From Geodermatophilus marinus (GTDB lineage: Bacteria; Actinomycetota; Actinomycetes; Mycobacteriales; Geodermatophilaceae): 64,000 bases of DNA. The notes beneath the pieces were generated by a model. It did not search any database. It was not told the DNA's origin and worked only from the letters and a program-made list of their open reading frames with translations. Both the position numbers and the translations under genes were made by a program. This document shows positions 29,434-37,905 of the stretch, in pieces. Where the stretch lies: positions 372,001 through 436,000 of the forward strand of contig NZ_QVQH01000001.1 of NCBI RefSeq assembly GCF_003428645.1, in the 5' to 3' direction. Each line of letters opens with the position of its first letter. Position 1 is the stretch's first letter.

Positions 29434-31323
29434 ATGTCCTCCCCCGGCGCCTGGGTGCGCCGGCTGCCCACCCTGCCGGCCCCGGGGGCGCTCCTCGCTC
29501 TGGCCGGGGTCGCCGCCGTGTCGGGCTGGGCCCCCGTGGTGCCGGCCGGCCTCCTGGCGGTGGCGGTCCTCGACGCCCTGGCCACCGACCGCGACGCGGA
29601 TGCCGACGCCGGGCAGGCGCGGCGCGTCGACGCCGCGCTCGGGACGACGCTGTGGGGCCTGGTCCTGCTGCTGCACGGGGCACGGGAGTGGTCGCCCGGC
29701 GTCCTCCGGGTCGTCGTCGTGGCACTCGCCGTCCAGGTGTGCCTCGTCGCCCTCACCTCGGCGGTCCACACCGGCCTCGACGGGCTGCACCGGTACCCGG
29801 CTGCCCGTGGCCTCCCCGGTGTGGGCGCCGTACCGCTGGTCCGCCGCCCCTCGGCGCAGCTGGTGGCCCTGCTGCCGCAGATGGCCCTCCTCGTGCCCGC
29901 CGTCCTGGCGCCGCAGCGACCGGCGGTCGTGGCGGCGGCCGCGGGAGCCGGACTGCTCGCCGGTGCAGCCGCCGTCGTCCGCTGGGTCCTCGCGCTCCAC
30001 CGGGCCCGCGGACGGCGGCAGGCGGTCCTGCAGGGGATGCGCGACCACCTCCGAAGCACGCACCCGACCGTCGTCCTCTACGCCGGCGAGGGTGTGGCGG
30101 CCCTGCACGAGGTCACGATGTGGCTGCCCTCGCTGGAGCGGCTCAGCGTCGACGCGGTGCTGCTCATGCGCAACCGCCGGGCGCTGGAGCGGCTCCCGGC
30201 GACGACCCTGCCGGTGCTCTGCGTGCCCGGGGCGACCGACCTGATGTCCCTGCCGCTGGAGCGGTTCCGCGTGGGGCTGTTCGTCTCCAACGTCGGCAAC
30301 AACATCCACCTACTGCGCGTCCCCGGCGTGCGGACGGCGTTCATCGGGCACGGCGACAGCGACAAGAACGCCTCGGCCAACCCCTACAGCAAGGTCTACG
30401 ACGAGATCTGGGTGGCCGGCCCGGCGGGTCGCGACCGCTACCTGCGCGCCGATACCGGCGTCCGGCCCGACGCCGTGGTCGAGGTGGGCCGGCCCCAGCT
30501 GGAACTGGTCCGCCGGGCCCCGGCGACACGCCCGGACGTCGTGACGCTGCTCTACGCGCCCACCTGGGAGGGCTGGAACAGCGAGCAGGACTACGCGTCC
30601 GTGGCCTCCCACGGCGAGGCGCTGGTCCGTGCGGTGCTGGGGCACCCCGACCGCATCCGGCTGGTCTACCGTCCGCACCCCTACGCGGGCCGCCGGTCAC
30701 CGGCGGTCGCCGCCGCGCACCGGCGGATCGTGGATCTGCTCGGCGCCGCCAACCAGGCCGCGGGGGTCGACGTCCCCACCGTGCTGGAGGCCGAGCCTGC
30801 ACCGGAGGCGTCCTCGGCGGCATCGGCCGAGCGCGACGCCGTCCGGCGGGGGGAGCAGCGACTGGCCGAGCGGCCGCCGACCGCCCACGTCGTCCTGGGG
30901 GCCGGGGCCGTCCCGCTGATCAGCTCCCTCAACGCCGCGTCGGCCCTCGTGACCGACGTGTCCAGCGTCCTCACCGACTTCCTGGCCAGCGACAAGCCGG
31001 TGGCCGTCTGCGACGCCCAGCAGCGCGGGCCCGAGCGGTTCGTCGCCGACTTCCCCTCTGCGGCGTCCGCGACGGTGCTGGCCACCGACCCGGCGGAGCT
31101 GGCCGCCTTCTGCGACGTCGTGACCGGGCGGCGGCCCGACCCCGCTGCCCCGGCCCGCGCCGGCGTCCGGCGGCAGCTCCTGGGCCCCGCGGAACCAACG
31201 GCGACGGCGCGCTTCGACGCCGCCGTCACCGCGCTGGCCGCTCGCGCCCACGCGCTGGGGCCGGTCGCCCCCGATCCCGACCCGACGACCCCGGCAGTCC
31301 CGACCGCAGGCACAGGAAGGTGA
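29434..31323 (+). CDS. TagB/TagF-like polyol-phosphate transferase with N-terminal membrane domain
   Basis: The 629-residue protein has several N-terminal hydrophobic helices (about 15-190) and a C-terminal CDP-glycerol glycerophosphotransferase domain (about 210-600) marked by IGHGDSDKNASANP, YAPTWEGWNSEQDYAS, VYRPHPYAG and VTDVSSVLTDFLASDKPVAV. TagB-type enzymes add the first polyol phosphate to a lipid-linked disaccharide; TagF-type enzymes extend it. The same motif set recurs in the gene at 35738-36982. ATG 29434 is chosen; GTG 29431 is adjacent and no clear ribosome site separates them. Confidence 0.85.
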   Translation: MSSPGAWVRRLPTLPAPGALLALAGVAAVSGWAPVVPAGLLAVAVLDALATDRDADADAGQARRVDAALGTTLWGLVLLLHGAREWSPGVLRVVVVALAVQVCLVALTSAVHTGLDGLHRYPAARGLPGVGAVPLVRRPSAQLVALLPQMALLVPAVLAPQRPAVVAAAAGAGLLAGAAAVVRWVLALHRARGRRQAVLQGMRDHLRSTHPTVVLYAGEGVAALHEVTMWLPSLERLSVDAVLLMRNRRALERLPATTLPVLCVPGATDLMSLPLERFRVGLFVSNVGNNIHLLRVPGVRTAFIGHGDSDKNASANPYSKVYDEIWVAGPAGRDRYLRADTGVRPDAVVEVGRPQLELVRRAPATRPDVVTLLYAPTWEGWNSEQDYASVASHGEALVRAVLGHPDRIRLVYRPHPYAGRRSPAVAAAHRRIVDLLGAANQAAGVDVPTVLEAEPAPEASSAASAERDAVRRGEQRLAERPPTAHVVLGAGAVPLISSLNAASALVTDVSSVLTDFLASDKPVAVCDAQQRGPERFVADFPSAASATVLATDPAELAAFCDVVTGRRPDPAAPARAGVRRQLLGPAEPTATARFDAAVTALAARAHALGPVAPDPDPTTPAVPTAGTGR

Positions 31324-31330
31324 GGGGACA

Positions 31331-32845
31331 GTGCGCGAGATCTACATGCTGATCCACCAGATCGGCACGCAGGCCGGCGGGATGACCCTCTCGATGATGA
31401 CGAGGGCCAACCTGTTCGCCGCGAACGGCTGGCGCGCGGCGCTCGTCACCACCGACCCCCGGCGCGACTACCGCGAGGTCGAGGCGGAGTACCGGCGGCT
31501 CGGCCTGCTGCGGCCCGACGCCCGCCTCCTCAACATCTTCGAGCACCACCGGCAGCAGGCCGGCGCCGCCGACCCGGACGTGCGCGGTGAGTTCGCCGAC
31601 CTGCCGCGCACCGACGAGCCGGGGATGCTCCGTGCCGTCTCGGCCGGGACCGACGGCCGGGGCGCCCGGTACTTCGAGGGCGGGCGCTACCGGATGTACA
31701 AGCAGTGGCGCGCGGACGGTTCGCTTGAGTTCGTCGACTTCTTCGACGACGCGCACCGCCGCACCCGGCGGGTGGAGTTCACCACCGGCGACGAGGCGCG
31801 GCGGGAGCTCAGCTACGACCCCTACGGCACAATCGTCGTCCAGGACCGGTTCCTCGACACCGACGGCTTCTGCTACGCGATGCGCTGGATGGGGGTCAAG
31901 AACCGGGCCGTCTACAAGGTGCTCACCTTCGACCGGTCCGGCGCGGTCCGCGAGTACGGCTCCACGACCGAGTGGGAGACCGCCTGGCTGGACCAGCTGG
32001 CGGCGAGCGGCCCGGCGCGACCGGTCTTCATCGGTGACGGGATCGGCGGCATCGCCACCCTGCCGGGTGTCCGGGCGAACGGGGCCCTGAGGTTCATGCA
32101 GATCCACAACAACCACCTGGCCCAGCCGCTGGTGGACAGGACCACGGTGCAGGCCGACCACGACCGGGTCTTCCGTGCGGCCCGGTCCGTCGACGGGATC
32201 ATCGTCCTCACCGAGCGCCAGCGCCGGGACCTGCACGACATGTACGGCATCGGCGACATCACGCACGTCATCCCGCACGCGTTCGCCGACACCCCGGCGC
32301 TGCAGGAGGAGCGCGAGCCGTGCACGGCGGTGACCGTGGCACGGCTGAGCGACCAGAAGGCCATCGATGCCGGCATCCGGGCGTTCCGCCACGTCGTCGA
32401 GGAGCTGCCGCAGGCCGTCTACCGCATCTACGGCACGGGCGAGGAGCGGGAGAAGCTGGCCCGGGTCATCGAGGAGCAGGGCCTGCAGGGCAACGTCTTC
32501 CTCGAGGGCTTCACCCGCGAGGCGACCAGGCAGATGGCCCGCGCCCAGGTCTCGGTGATCACCTCCGCCTACGAGGGCTTCTGCCTCTCGGCCGCGGAGT
32601 CCTGCCTGCAGGAGACACCGGTGGTGGCCTTCGACGTGGACTACGGGCCCTCGGACATCGTGCCCGGGGACAAGCAGGGGTCCATCCTCCCGGGCCGGGA
32701 CGAGCGCACGCTGGCCCGGGAGATCGTCCGCTACCTGAGCAGCGACCGGCTGCGCCGCAAGGTCGGCGCCCGAGCGCGCCAGTCGGTCCTGGAGCGATTC
32801 GGGGAGCAGGCGGTCTTCGAACGGTGGAACCGCCTCCTGGCCTGA
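31331..32845 (+). CDS. GT4 glycosyltransferase, TagE-like
   Basis: A 504-residue GT-B enzyme with an N-terminal domain that includes an extended beta-rich insertion (about 100-230) and a C-terminal GT4 domain (about 300-500): TVARLSDQKAID, YRIYGTGEEREKL, GFTREATRQMARAQVSVITSAYEGFCLSAAESC. The nucleotide-sugar binding E-x7-E is within YEGFCLSAAESC. The insertion plus motif set resembles TagE, which glucosylates polyglycerol phosphate, suggesting it decorates the polymer. It follows the TagB-like gene after 7 bases; start GTG 31331 preceded by GGTGAGGGGA. Confidence 0.83.
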   Translation: MREIYMLIHQIGTQAGGMTLSMMTRANLFAANGWRAALVTTDPRRDYREVEAEYRRLGLLRPDARLLNIFEHHRQQAGAADPDVRGEFADLPRTDEPGMLRAVSAGTDGRGARYFEGGRYRMYKQWRADGSLEFVDFFDDAHRRTRRVEFTTGDEARRELSYDPYGTIVVQDRFLDTDGFCYAMRWMGVKNRAVYKVLTFDRSGAVREYGSTTEWETAWLDQLAASGPARPVFIGDGIGGIATLPGVRANGALRFMQIHNNHLAQPLVDRTTVQADHDRVFRAARSVDGIIVLTERQRRDLHDMYGIGDITHVIPHAFADTPALQEEREPCTAVTVARLSDQKAIDAGIRAFRHVVEELPQAVYRIYGTGEEREKLARVIEEQGLQGNVFLEGFTREATRQMARAQVSVITSAYEGFCLSAAESCLQETPVVAFDVDYGPSDIVPGDKQGSILPGRDERTLAREIVRYLSSDRLRRKVGARARQSVLERFGEQAVFERWNRLLA

Positions 32846-33045
32846 CTGTGAGGGTGTCAGCCGCCGCTACACCGCCGGGTCTCAAGGCACCACGGTCCCG
32901 GTCATGAGCGCGACGTCCTCCACGCGGATCTCATCGGGCCCACCTCGCACGATGGGGTCGGAGAGCGACTCACGATGCACTGCAGTCACACCGACGACGG
33001 ACACCTCTTCGCTACCGGCGGGCGCCCGGAGTTCCGCTCGCGTCC

Positions 33046-34263
33046 GTGCCAGGGTCGGTCGTGCTCGACATCCGCACCCACGCGGTCACCCAGGGCGTTC
33101 CCCATGTGACGCGACCGGGATCCAGCGCTGGAGATCCTCGGACGCCAGCCCAGGTTTCCGGTGTCACCCAGGGCGCCGGGCCGGCGAATGTCGCTGGACG
33201 GATGCGGGCCCTCGACGGCCTGCGGCTGGTGGTGGCGCTGATGGTCGCCCTCTACCACTACCTGGGCAGGGAGTCGGCGTCCGACTTCTGGGGCGTAGAC
33301 GTCCACCGGGTCTTCCCGAACGCCGACTTCCTGGCCCACTACGGCTGGTTGGGCGTCCAGATCTTCTTCGTCATCAGTGGCTTCGTCATCTGCATGAGCA
33401 GCTGGGGGAAGTCCGTCGGCCAGTTCGCCACATCGCGGGTGGTCCGGCTGTACCCGGTGTACTGGGCGGCCATCTGTCTGACCTTCCTGGTCGTGACGTT
33501 CGTGCCGACCGTGATCGAGGCCCCCACGCTGGGCGCGGTGCTCGCGAACATGACGATGTTCCAGGAGGGGCTCGGCGCGCGGCACGTCGACGGCGTCTAC
33601 TGGACCCTCTGGGTCGAGCTCCGCTTCTACCTGCTCTTCGCCCTGGTCGTGTGGACCGGCCTGTCGTACCGGAAGGTCGCCCTCTTCTGCGCGGCCTGGA
33701 CGATCGCCATCCCCCTGTCGGACCGGATCGGCAACGGGCTGGTGTCGTACCTGGTGCAACCCAAGTACGCCTGCTTCTTCCTCCTCGGGATCGGCTTCTA
33801 CCTGCTGCACCGGTTCGGCAACCAGTTCGTCACCTGGCTGCTCGTCGGGGCGAACGGCGCCTTCACCCTGTTCCGGCTGGAGACGTTCATGCCGCACCAG
33901 GAAGACGTCACCGGCAGGGACGTCCACTACTGGGGCGTGCTGGTGATGGTGGGCCTGATGGCCCTGTTCTTCCTGGCCCTGGTGCGGGGGCGGCTGGACT
34001 GGATGTCTTGGCGGTGGCTGACGGTCGCCGGCGCGCTGAGCTACCCCTTCTACCTGATCCACCAGAACGTCGGGTACACCATGATCGGCGTCCTCGCCGG
34101 GCGGCACGGCGTCTCCGCCTACGTCGTCCTGCCGGCGACGGTGCTCGCCATGCTGCTGCTGTCCTGGCTCCTCCACCGCCTCGTCGAGCGCCCGGTCAGC
34201 GCATTCCTGCAGCGCCAGCTGCGCCGCCCCGGCCTGCTCGACCCGCAGCCCGTCTCCCGCTGA
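33046..34263 (+). CDS. acyltransferase family 3 membrane protein
   Basis: A multi-pass membrane protein of the OafA/YrhL acyltransferase-3 family: MRALDGLRLVVALMVALYHY at the start of the homologous region, GVQIFFVISGFVI, YWTLWVELRFYLLFA and ten or so helices in all. Such proteins O-acetylate surface polysaccharides. The conserved part starts at ATG 33202; upstream GTG codons at 33046 and 33061 are alternatives, so the N-terminus is uncertain. About 200 bases without a recognised gene separate it from the GT4 gene (32846-33045), so it may have its own promoter. Confidence 0.8.
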   Translation: MPGSVVLDIRTHAVTQGVPHVTRPGSSAGDPRTPAQVSGVTQGAGPANVAGRMRALDGLRLVVALMVALYHYLGRESASDFWGVDVHRVFPNADFLAHYGWLGVQIFFVISGFVICMSSWGKSVGQFATSRVVRLYPVYWAAICLTFLVVTFVPTVIEAPTLGAVLANMTMFQEGLGARHVDGVYWTLWVELRFYLLFALVVWTGLSYRKVALFCAAWTIAIPLSDRIGNGLVSYLVQPKYACFFLLGIGFYLLHRFGNQFVTWLLVGANGAFTLFRLETFMPHQEDVTGRDVHYWGVLVMVGLMALFFLALVRGRLDWMSWRWLTVAGALSYPFYLIHQNVGYTMIGVLAGRHGVSAYVVLPATVLAMLLLSWLLHRLVERPVSAFLQRQLRRPGLLDPQPVSR

Positions 34264-34299
34264 GCTCGTCGGCCGGTCCTCCGCGCCGGTGAGCCGCAC

Positions 34300-34880
34300 G
34301 GCTGTGGTGCCGGGCTCGTGTACGAGGGCGACCACCGCGTGATGCTCCGGGCTCGGGTGATCGGCGGTGGCCGTGGAGGAAGTGCGGCCCGGGCCGACGA
34401 CGTCGACCGGGCCGCCCCGGCTGCCGCACCAGTCGGAGGCCGACCGGCGGATCCGCCGGCCGTGGGCGGCCTTCGAGCAGCTGCGCGCCGCGCTGGCCGC
34501 CGGGGTGGACGTCGATCACTGCGCCCAGGTCGACGCCAGCGCGCTGCCGGTCGAGCACCCCTCCCGGGTCCGCGGCCCCGACGGCCGGGTCGGCCCGAAT
34601 GACCTGGTCGCCGGCTCCGGCCGCGACTGTGCGCACGGCGAGTGGTCTCCGGTCCCCGGCTGACCCTCGATACCGATTCGGCCCCAGCGCGCCGGCCTGC
34701 CCCGCGCGCTGCGCCCGGTGATCGCCTGCCGGCGCAACTACATCAAGGTCACCGTCGGCGAGCTCCCCGACCGGATTGCGCCCGCCCACCACGGCGCGCA
34801 CACCTCCTGAGGCCTGCCGACCCGCACCGCCGCCACCATCGCCGCGCACGCCCTGCTACGCGTTCATCCCACCGACCTCG
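34300..34880 (+). pseudogene. decayed DDE transposase (IS982/IS5-like)
   Basis: Fragments of one transposase lie in order on the + strand but in different frames. LPHQSEADRRIRRPWAAFEQLR followed by CAQVDASALPVEHPSRVRG (34367-34663) matches the first catalytic Asp region. After a frame change, LPRALRPVIACRRNYIKVTV, DRIAPAHHGAHTS, a TGA stop (34808-34810), then GLPTRTAATIAAHALL matches the C-terminal HTxxGLLTRTAATIAAH region. The N-terminal third is mostly missing and no terminal inverted repeats were found. It fills the 644 bases where gene direction flips in the surface-polymer locus, marking a past insertion. Confidence 0.75.
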
Positions 34881-34907
34881 GGGTTGGGTCGACCCAGAGG
34901 AGGCGTC

Positions 34908-35741
34908 TCAGGCCCGCAGCCGGGAGGAGGTCACGATTGCGAGGAAGTGGCCGGCCACGGCGAGCAGGGACGCGGGGACCAGCGCCACGAGGAGCACGCG
35001 GGTCCCGGTCAGGTCGCCGGTCACGACGTCGAACAGCGCCGCGGCGACCACCAGCAGGCTCAGCTCGATCGAGTGATAGAGCCGGTGGAACGGCACGAAG
35101 CGGGCCAAGCGTCGCAGCCGGGCCAGGCCCGAGGCGCCAGGCGCGGTGGTGGCCTCGTCGTCGGCTGCCCGCGCCAGGCCGGCCGACGCCCGGGCCACGT
35201 GCACCATGTCGTTGAGCGCCTTGTTCAGCACGATGACCACGGCCAGGAGCGCCCCGAGGGTCGTCCACCCGTACCCGCCGGGCAGGTCGCCGAGCCTGCC
35301 CGCGGCGCGCACCCCCAGGGCCAGCGGGATGAGCGACTCGGTGAGGTAGTGGCCGACCTTGTCCAGGAAGACGCCGAGCGGGCTCGACGTCCCCCGCCAG
35401 CGGGCGACCTCGCCGTCGCTGGCGTCCCAGAGCATCTGCAGCTGGGTCAGCAGCACGGCCAGGAGCGCCCCGCCGAGACCCGGGACGAGCAGCGCGAACC
35501 CCGACGCGGCGCCGGTGACAATCATGAGCGCGGTGACCGCGTTCGCCGTCAGGCCGGCGCGGACCAGCAGGCGGGTCAGGTACGGCGAGACGCGCCGCAT
35601 GTAGAGGTCGCCGGTCCAGTGCTCGGCGGTCCGGCGACCCCGGATGGCCGGCGGCTGGGTGACCTCCCGCAGCTGCGCGATGGTCGGCCGGGCGGGCCGC
35701 TGTGGCGCGGTGCCGGTGGTCTCCGGTGCGGTGGTGCTCAT
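34908..35741 (-). CDS. CDP-alcohol phosphatidyltransferase family protein
   Basis: A 277-residue membrane protein with about six helices. The family signature D-x2-D-G-x2-A-R-x8-G-x3-D-x3-D is present as DASDGEVAR, then 8 residues, G-VFL-D-KVG-H: the fourth Asp, usually the catalytic base, is His. The enzyme class joins a CDP-alcohol and a second alcohol. In this locus a CDP-ribitol or CDP-glycerol product, or a lipid-anchor reaction, is plausible. ATG 35741 overlaps the stop of the preceding TagB-like gene by four bases. Confidence 0.82.
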   Translation of the reverse strand: MSTTAPETTGTAPQRPARPTIAQLREVTQPPAIRGRRTAEHWTGDLYMRRVSPYLTRLLVRAGLTANAVTALMIVTGAASGFALLVPGLGGALLAVLLTQLQMLWDASDGEVARWRGTSSPLGVFLDKVGHYLTESLIPLALGVRAAGRLGDLPGGYGWTTLGALLAVVIVLNKALNDMVHVARASAGLARAADDEATTAPGASGLARLRRLARFVPFHRLYHSIELSLLVVAAALFDVVTGDLTGTRVLLVALVPASLLAVAGHFLAIVTSSRLRA

Positions 35742-36982
35742 CGTGGGCCTTCCGTGGTGCGTGCCGGCCGACGGGCGTCCCGGGCGGCGAGGACCTCGGC
35801 GCAGGCCGCCACGAACCGGGCTGCCGCCGGTCCGTCGGCGGGGTCGCCGAGGTAGTGCGTGCGGAGGCGGGCGCGGACGTCCCGCTCCTCGTCGGTCTCC
35901 AGGCAGCGGCGCAGCAGGGCGCCGGCCGCGCCGGCCTCCCCGGCGGTCACCCGGGGGACGGCCTCCAGCAGGGCCGAGGGCCGGACCAGGGCCCCGGCCT
36001 CCCGGGGGACCGTGACGACGAGCGGCCGGCCGGTGGGCAGCCACTCGGTGGCCATCGACGAGATGTCGGTGACCAGCGCGTCGGCGCCGGCGAAGGCGTC
36101 GGCCAGCGCGGCGCCGCCGTCCACGGTGCTGCCCGTGGCCCGCGCGGCGGGCTCGTCGAACGCCCGGCGCAGCGCGGCGTCGGCCACGGCCACGTCCGGC
36201 CGGTTGGCGCCGGTGCGCGGGTGCGGCCGGTACACCACCCGGAAGCCCTCGGCCAGCAGCGAGCGGACCAGCGCGGCCCCGTGGGTGGCCACCGAGCTGT
36301 AGGCCATGGCCGGCTGGGCGCCCTCCCAGGTCGGCGCGTAGAGCACCGTGGGGGGCTCGCCCGCCGCGCGGGGGCGCCGGGGCGCCACCGCGGGCAGCTG
36401 GGGCCGGCCCACGACGACGAGCCGGTCCGGGTCGAACCACATGAGCTCGTCGCGCACCCGGTCGACCCCGGCCTGGCCGGCGACGAAGGTGAAGTCGTAG
36501 GCCTTGAGCTGGTTGGACGCCGACACGGCCTTGTCGCTCTCGCCGTGGCCGACGTAGACGTGCGCGAGGGAGGCGAAGCGCAGGAACTGGAAGTTGCGCG
36601 GGTGGTGGCTGGCGTAGAGGGCCAGGCCGAGGGCGCCGCGCTCCACCAGCCCCTCCAGGGTGGCGGTCCGGGCGACGCAGTGCACGGGCAGCCGGGTCAG
36701 CGTGCGCAGCCGGGCCGTGGTCCGGCTGTCCTGGGTGAGGAGCACGACGCCGTGCTTCCGGTCCAGGTCGAGCAGCGGCTCCAGCCACTGCTCGACCTGG
36801 TATGCGTTGCGCGGGGGCTCCGGGAAGAACACGGCCACCCGCTGCGCCAGGGCGACGTCGCCGAGGGCCGCGTCCTCGCCGATCCCGTCGGGTTCACCAC
36901 CCGGCAGCAGGCCCAGCCGCCGGACCAGGCGCCCACCGGTGGAGCGCAGCCGGGACGTCAGGACGGGGGGAACGGGTGGCAC
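35738..36982 (-). CDS. TagB/TagF-like CDP-glycerol/ribitol phosphotransferase
   Basis: A 414-residue cytoplasmic-face enzyme with VYVGHGESDKAVSASNQL, TVLYAPTWEGAQPAMAYSS, VYRPHPRTG and VTDISSMATEWL, the same motif set as the C-terminal domain of 29434-31323 but without N-terminal helices. It is predicted to transfer a polyol phosphate from a CDP-polyol onto the growing surface polymer. GTG 36982 is preceded by GGAGGAG. It lies in a minus-strand run with genes for a CDP-alcohol enzyme and a CDP-ribitol synthase. Confidence 0.88.
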   Translation of the reverse strand: MPPVPPVLTSRLRSTGGRLVRRLGLLPGGEPDGIGEDAALGDVALAQRVAVFFPEPPRNAYQVEQWLEPLLDLDRKHGVVLLTQDSRTTARLRTLTRLPVHCVARTATLEGLVERGALGLALYASHHPRNFQFLRFASLAHVYVGHGESDKAVSASNQLKAYDFTFVAGQAGVDRVRDELMWFDPDRLVVVGRPQLPAVAPRRPRAAGEPPTVLYAPTWEGAQPAMAYSSVATHGAALVRSLLAEGFRVVYRPHPRTGANRPDVAVADAALRRAFDEPAARATGSTVDGGAALADAFAGADALVTDISSMATEWLPTGRPLVVTVPREAGALVRPSALLEAVPRVTAGEAGAAGALLRRCLETDEERDVRARLRTHYLGDPADGPAAARFVAACAEVLAARDARRPARTTEGPR

Positions 36983-37015
36983 TGCGAGGACTCCTCCGGT
37001 GGTGCGGGCGTGGCG

Positions 37016-37888
37016 TCAGACGAGCGGTGGGCGCCCGTGCCGGGCCATCCGGGCGGCGGTCCGCCACCGCAGCGGTCGGCGGGGACCGGCCGGCGTCCGC
37101 CACCCCTCCCACCACCCGCCGAACCAGGGCCGAAGCGTCCCGGGGGTGCGCGCGGACCGGACCACCTGGAGCGCCGTCCAGGTCAGCACGTAGGGGACGC
37201 CGAGGGCCCAGGGCAGGTTGCGCCGGGCCAGCCAGACGCGGTTGCGCGCGTTGAGGCGGAAGAATTCCGCGTGGCGGGTCGTCGCGGTCACCGGGTGCGT
37301 GGCCGCCAGGTCGCCGGCGTAGCGCACGGCGGCGCCGGCGTCCCAGACCCGCCACGCCAGCTCGATGCCCTCGTGGGCGTAGAAGAACGGCGCCGGCCAG
37401 CCGCCGGCCGCCTCGAACACCGCCCGGCGCACCACCACCGCGCCCTCCCAGACGGAGAACGCGGCGCTCGGGCGGTGCCGGTCGCCGACCCGCACCCGGG
37501 GCGTCCACCGGCGCGGTGGCGTGCCGCCGCCGGCGGCGTCGACGCGGGGCTGCAGGAGGCCCAGGCCGGGGTCGGCGGCGAACCGGCGGCACGCCTCGGC
37601 CAGGAAGCCGGGATCGGGGAGCGCGGCGTCGTCGTCCAGGAACAGCAGCAGGCCGCCCTCGACGCGGGGCACGCCGGCGTTGCGCCCGGCGGGGATGCCG
37701 ACGTTCTCGGGCAGGGCGAGGGCGGCCACGCCGTCCGGCAGGCCGACCGGCGCCCAGCCGTTGCCGACGACGACCACGTCGGTGCGCACGCCCTCCTGGG
37801 CGAGGACCGAGCGCACCGCCCGGTCGAGGTCGCCGGGGCGCCGGCCCTGGGTCAGGACGACGACGCCGACGTGCGGAACCGGGGCCAT
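37016..37888 (-). CDS. GT2 glycosyltransferase
   Basis: A 290-residue family 2 enzyme: VGVVVLTQGRRPGDLDRAVRSVL, the VVVGNGW loop, NVGIPAGRNAG, DxD in LFLDDDAALPD, and the acceptor-side VWEGAVVVRRAVFEAAGGWPAPFFYAHEGIELAWR. It resembles rhamnosyl- or galactofuranosyl-type transferases used for linkage units, but donor and acceptor are unknown. ATG 37888 lies 17 bases after the CDP-ribitol synthase gene, so it belongs to that transcript. Confidence 0.85.
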   Translation of the reverse strand: MAPVPHVGVVVLTQGRRPGDLDRAVRSVLAQEGVRTDVVVVGNGWAPVGLPDGVAALALPENVGIPAGRNAGVPRVEGGLLLFLDDDAALPDPGFLAEACRRFAADPGLGLLQPRVDAAGGGTPPRRWTPRVRVGDRHRPSAAFSVWEGAVVVRRAVFEAAGGWPAPFFYAHEGIELAWRVWDAGAAVRYAGDLAATHPVTATTRHAEFFRLNARNRVWLARRNLPWALGVPYVLTWTALQVVRSARTPGTLRPWFGGWWEGWRTPAGPRRPLRWRTAARMARHGRPPLV

Positions 37889-37905
37889 GCCGGGGTGGGC
37901 GGAGG

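Noticed and set aside
32846-33045. Possible small gene between the GT4 and acyltransferase genes
   Set aside because: No start with a ribosome site and no conserved motif; reported only as a 200-base gap.
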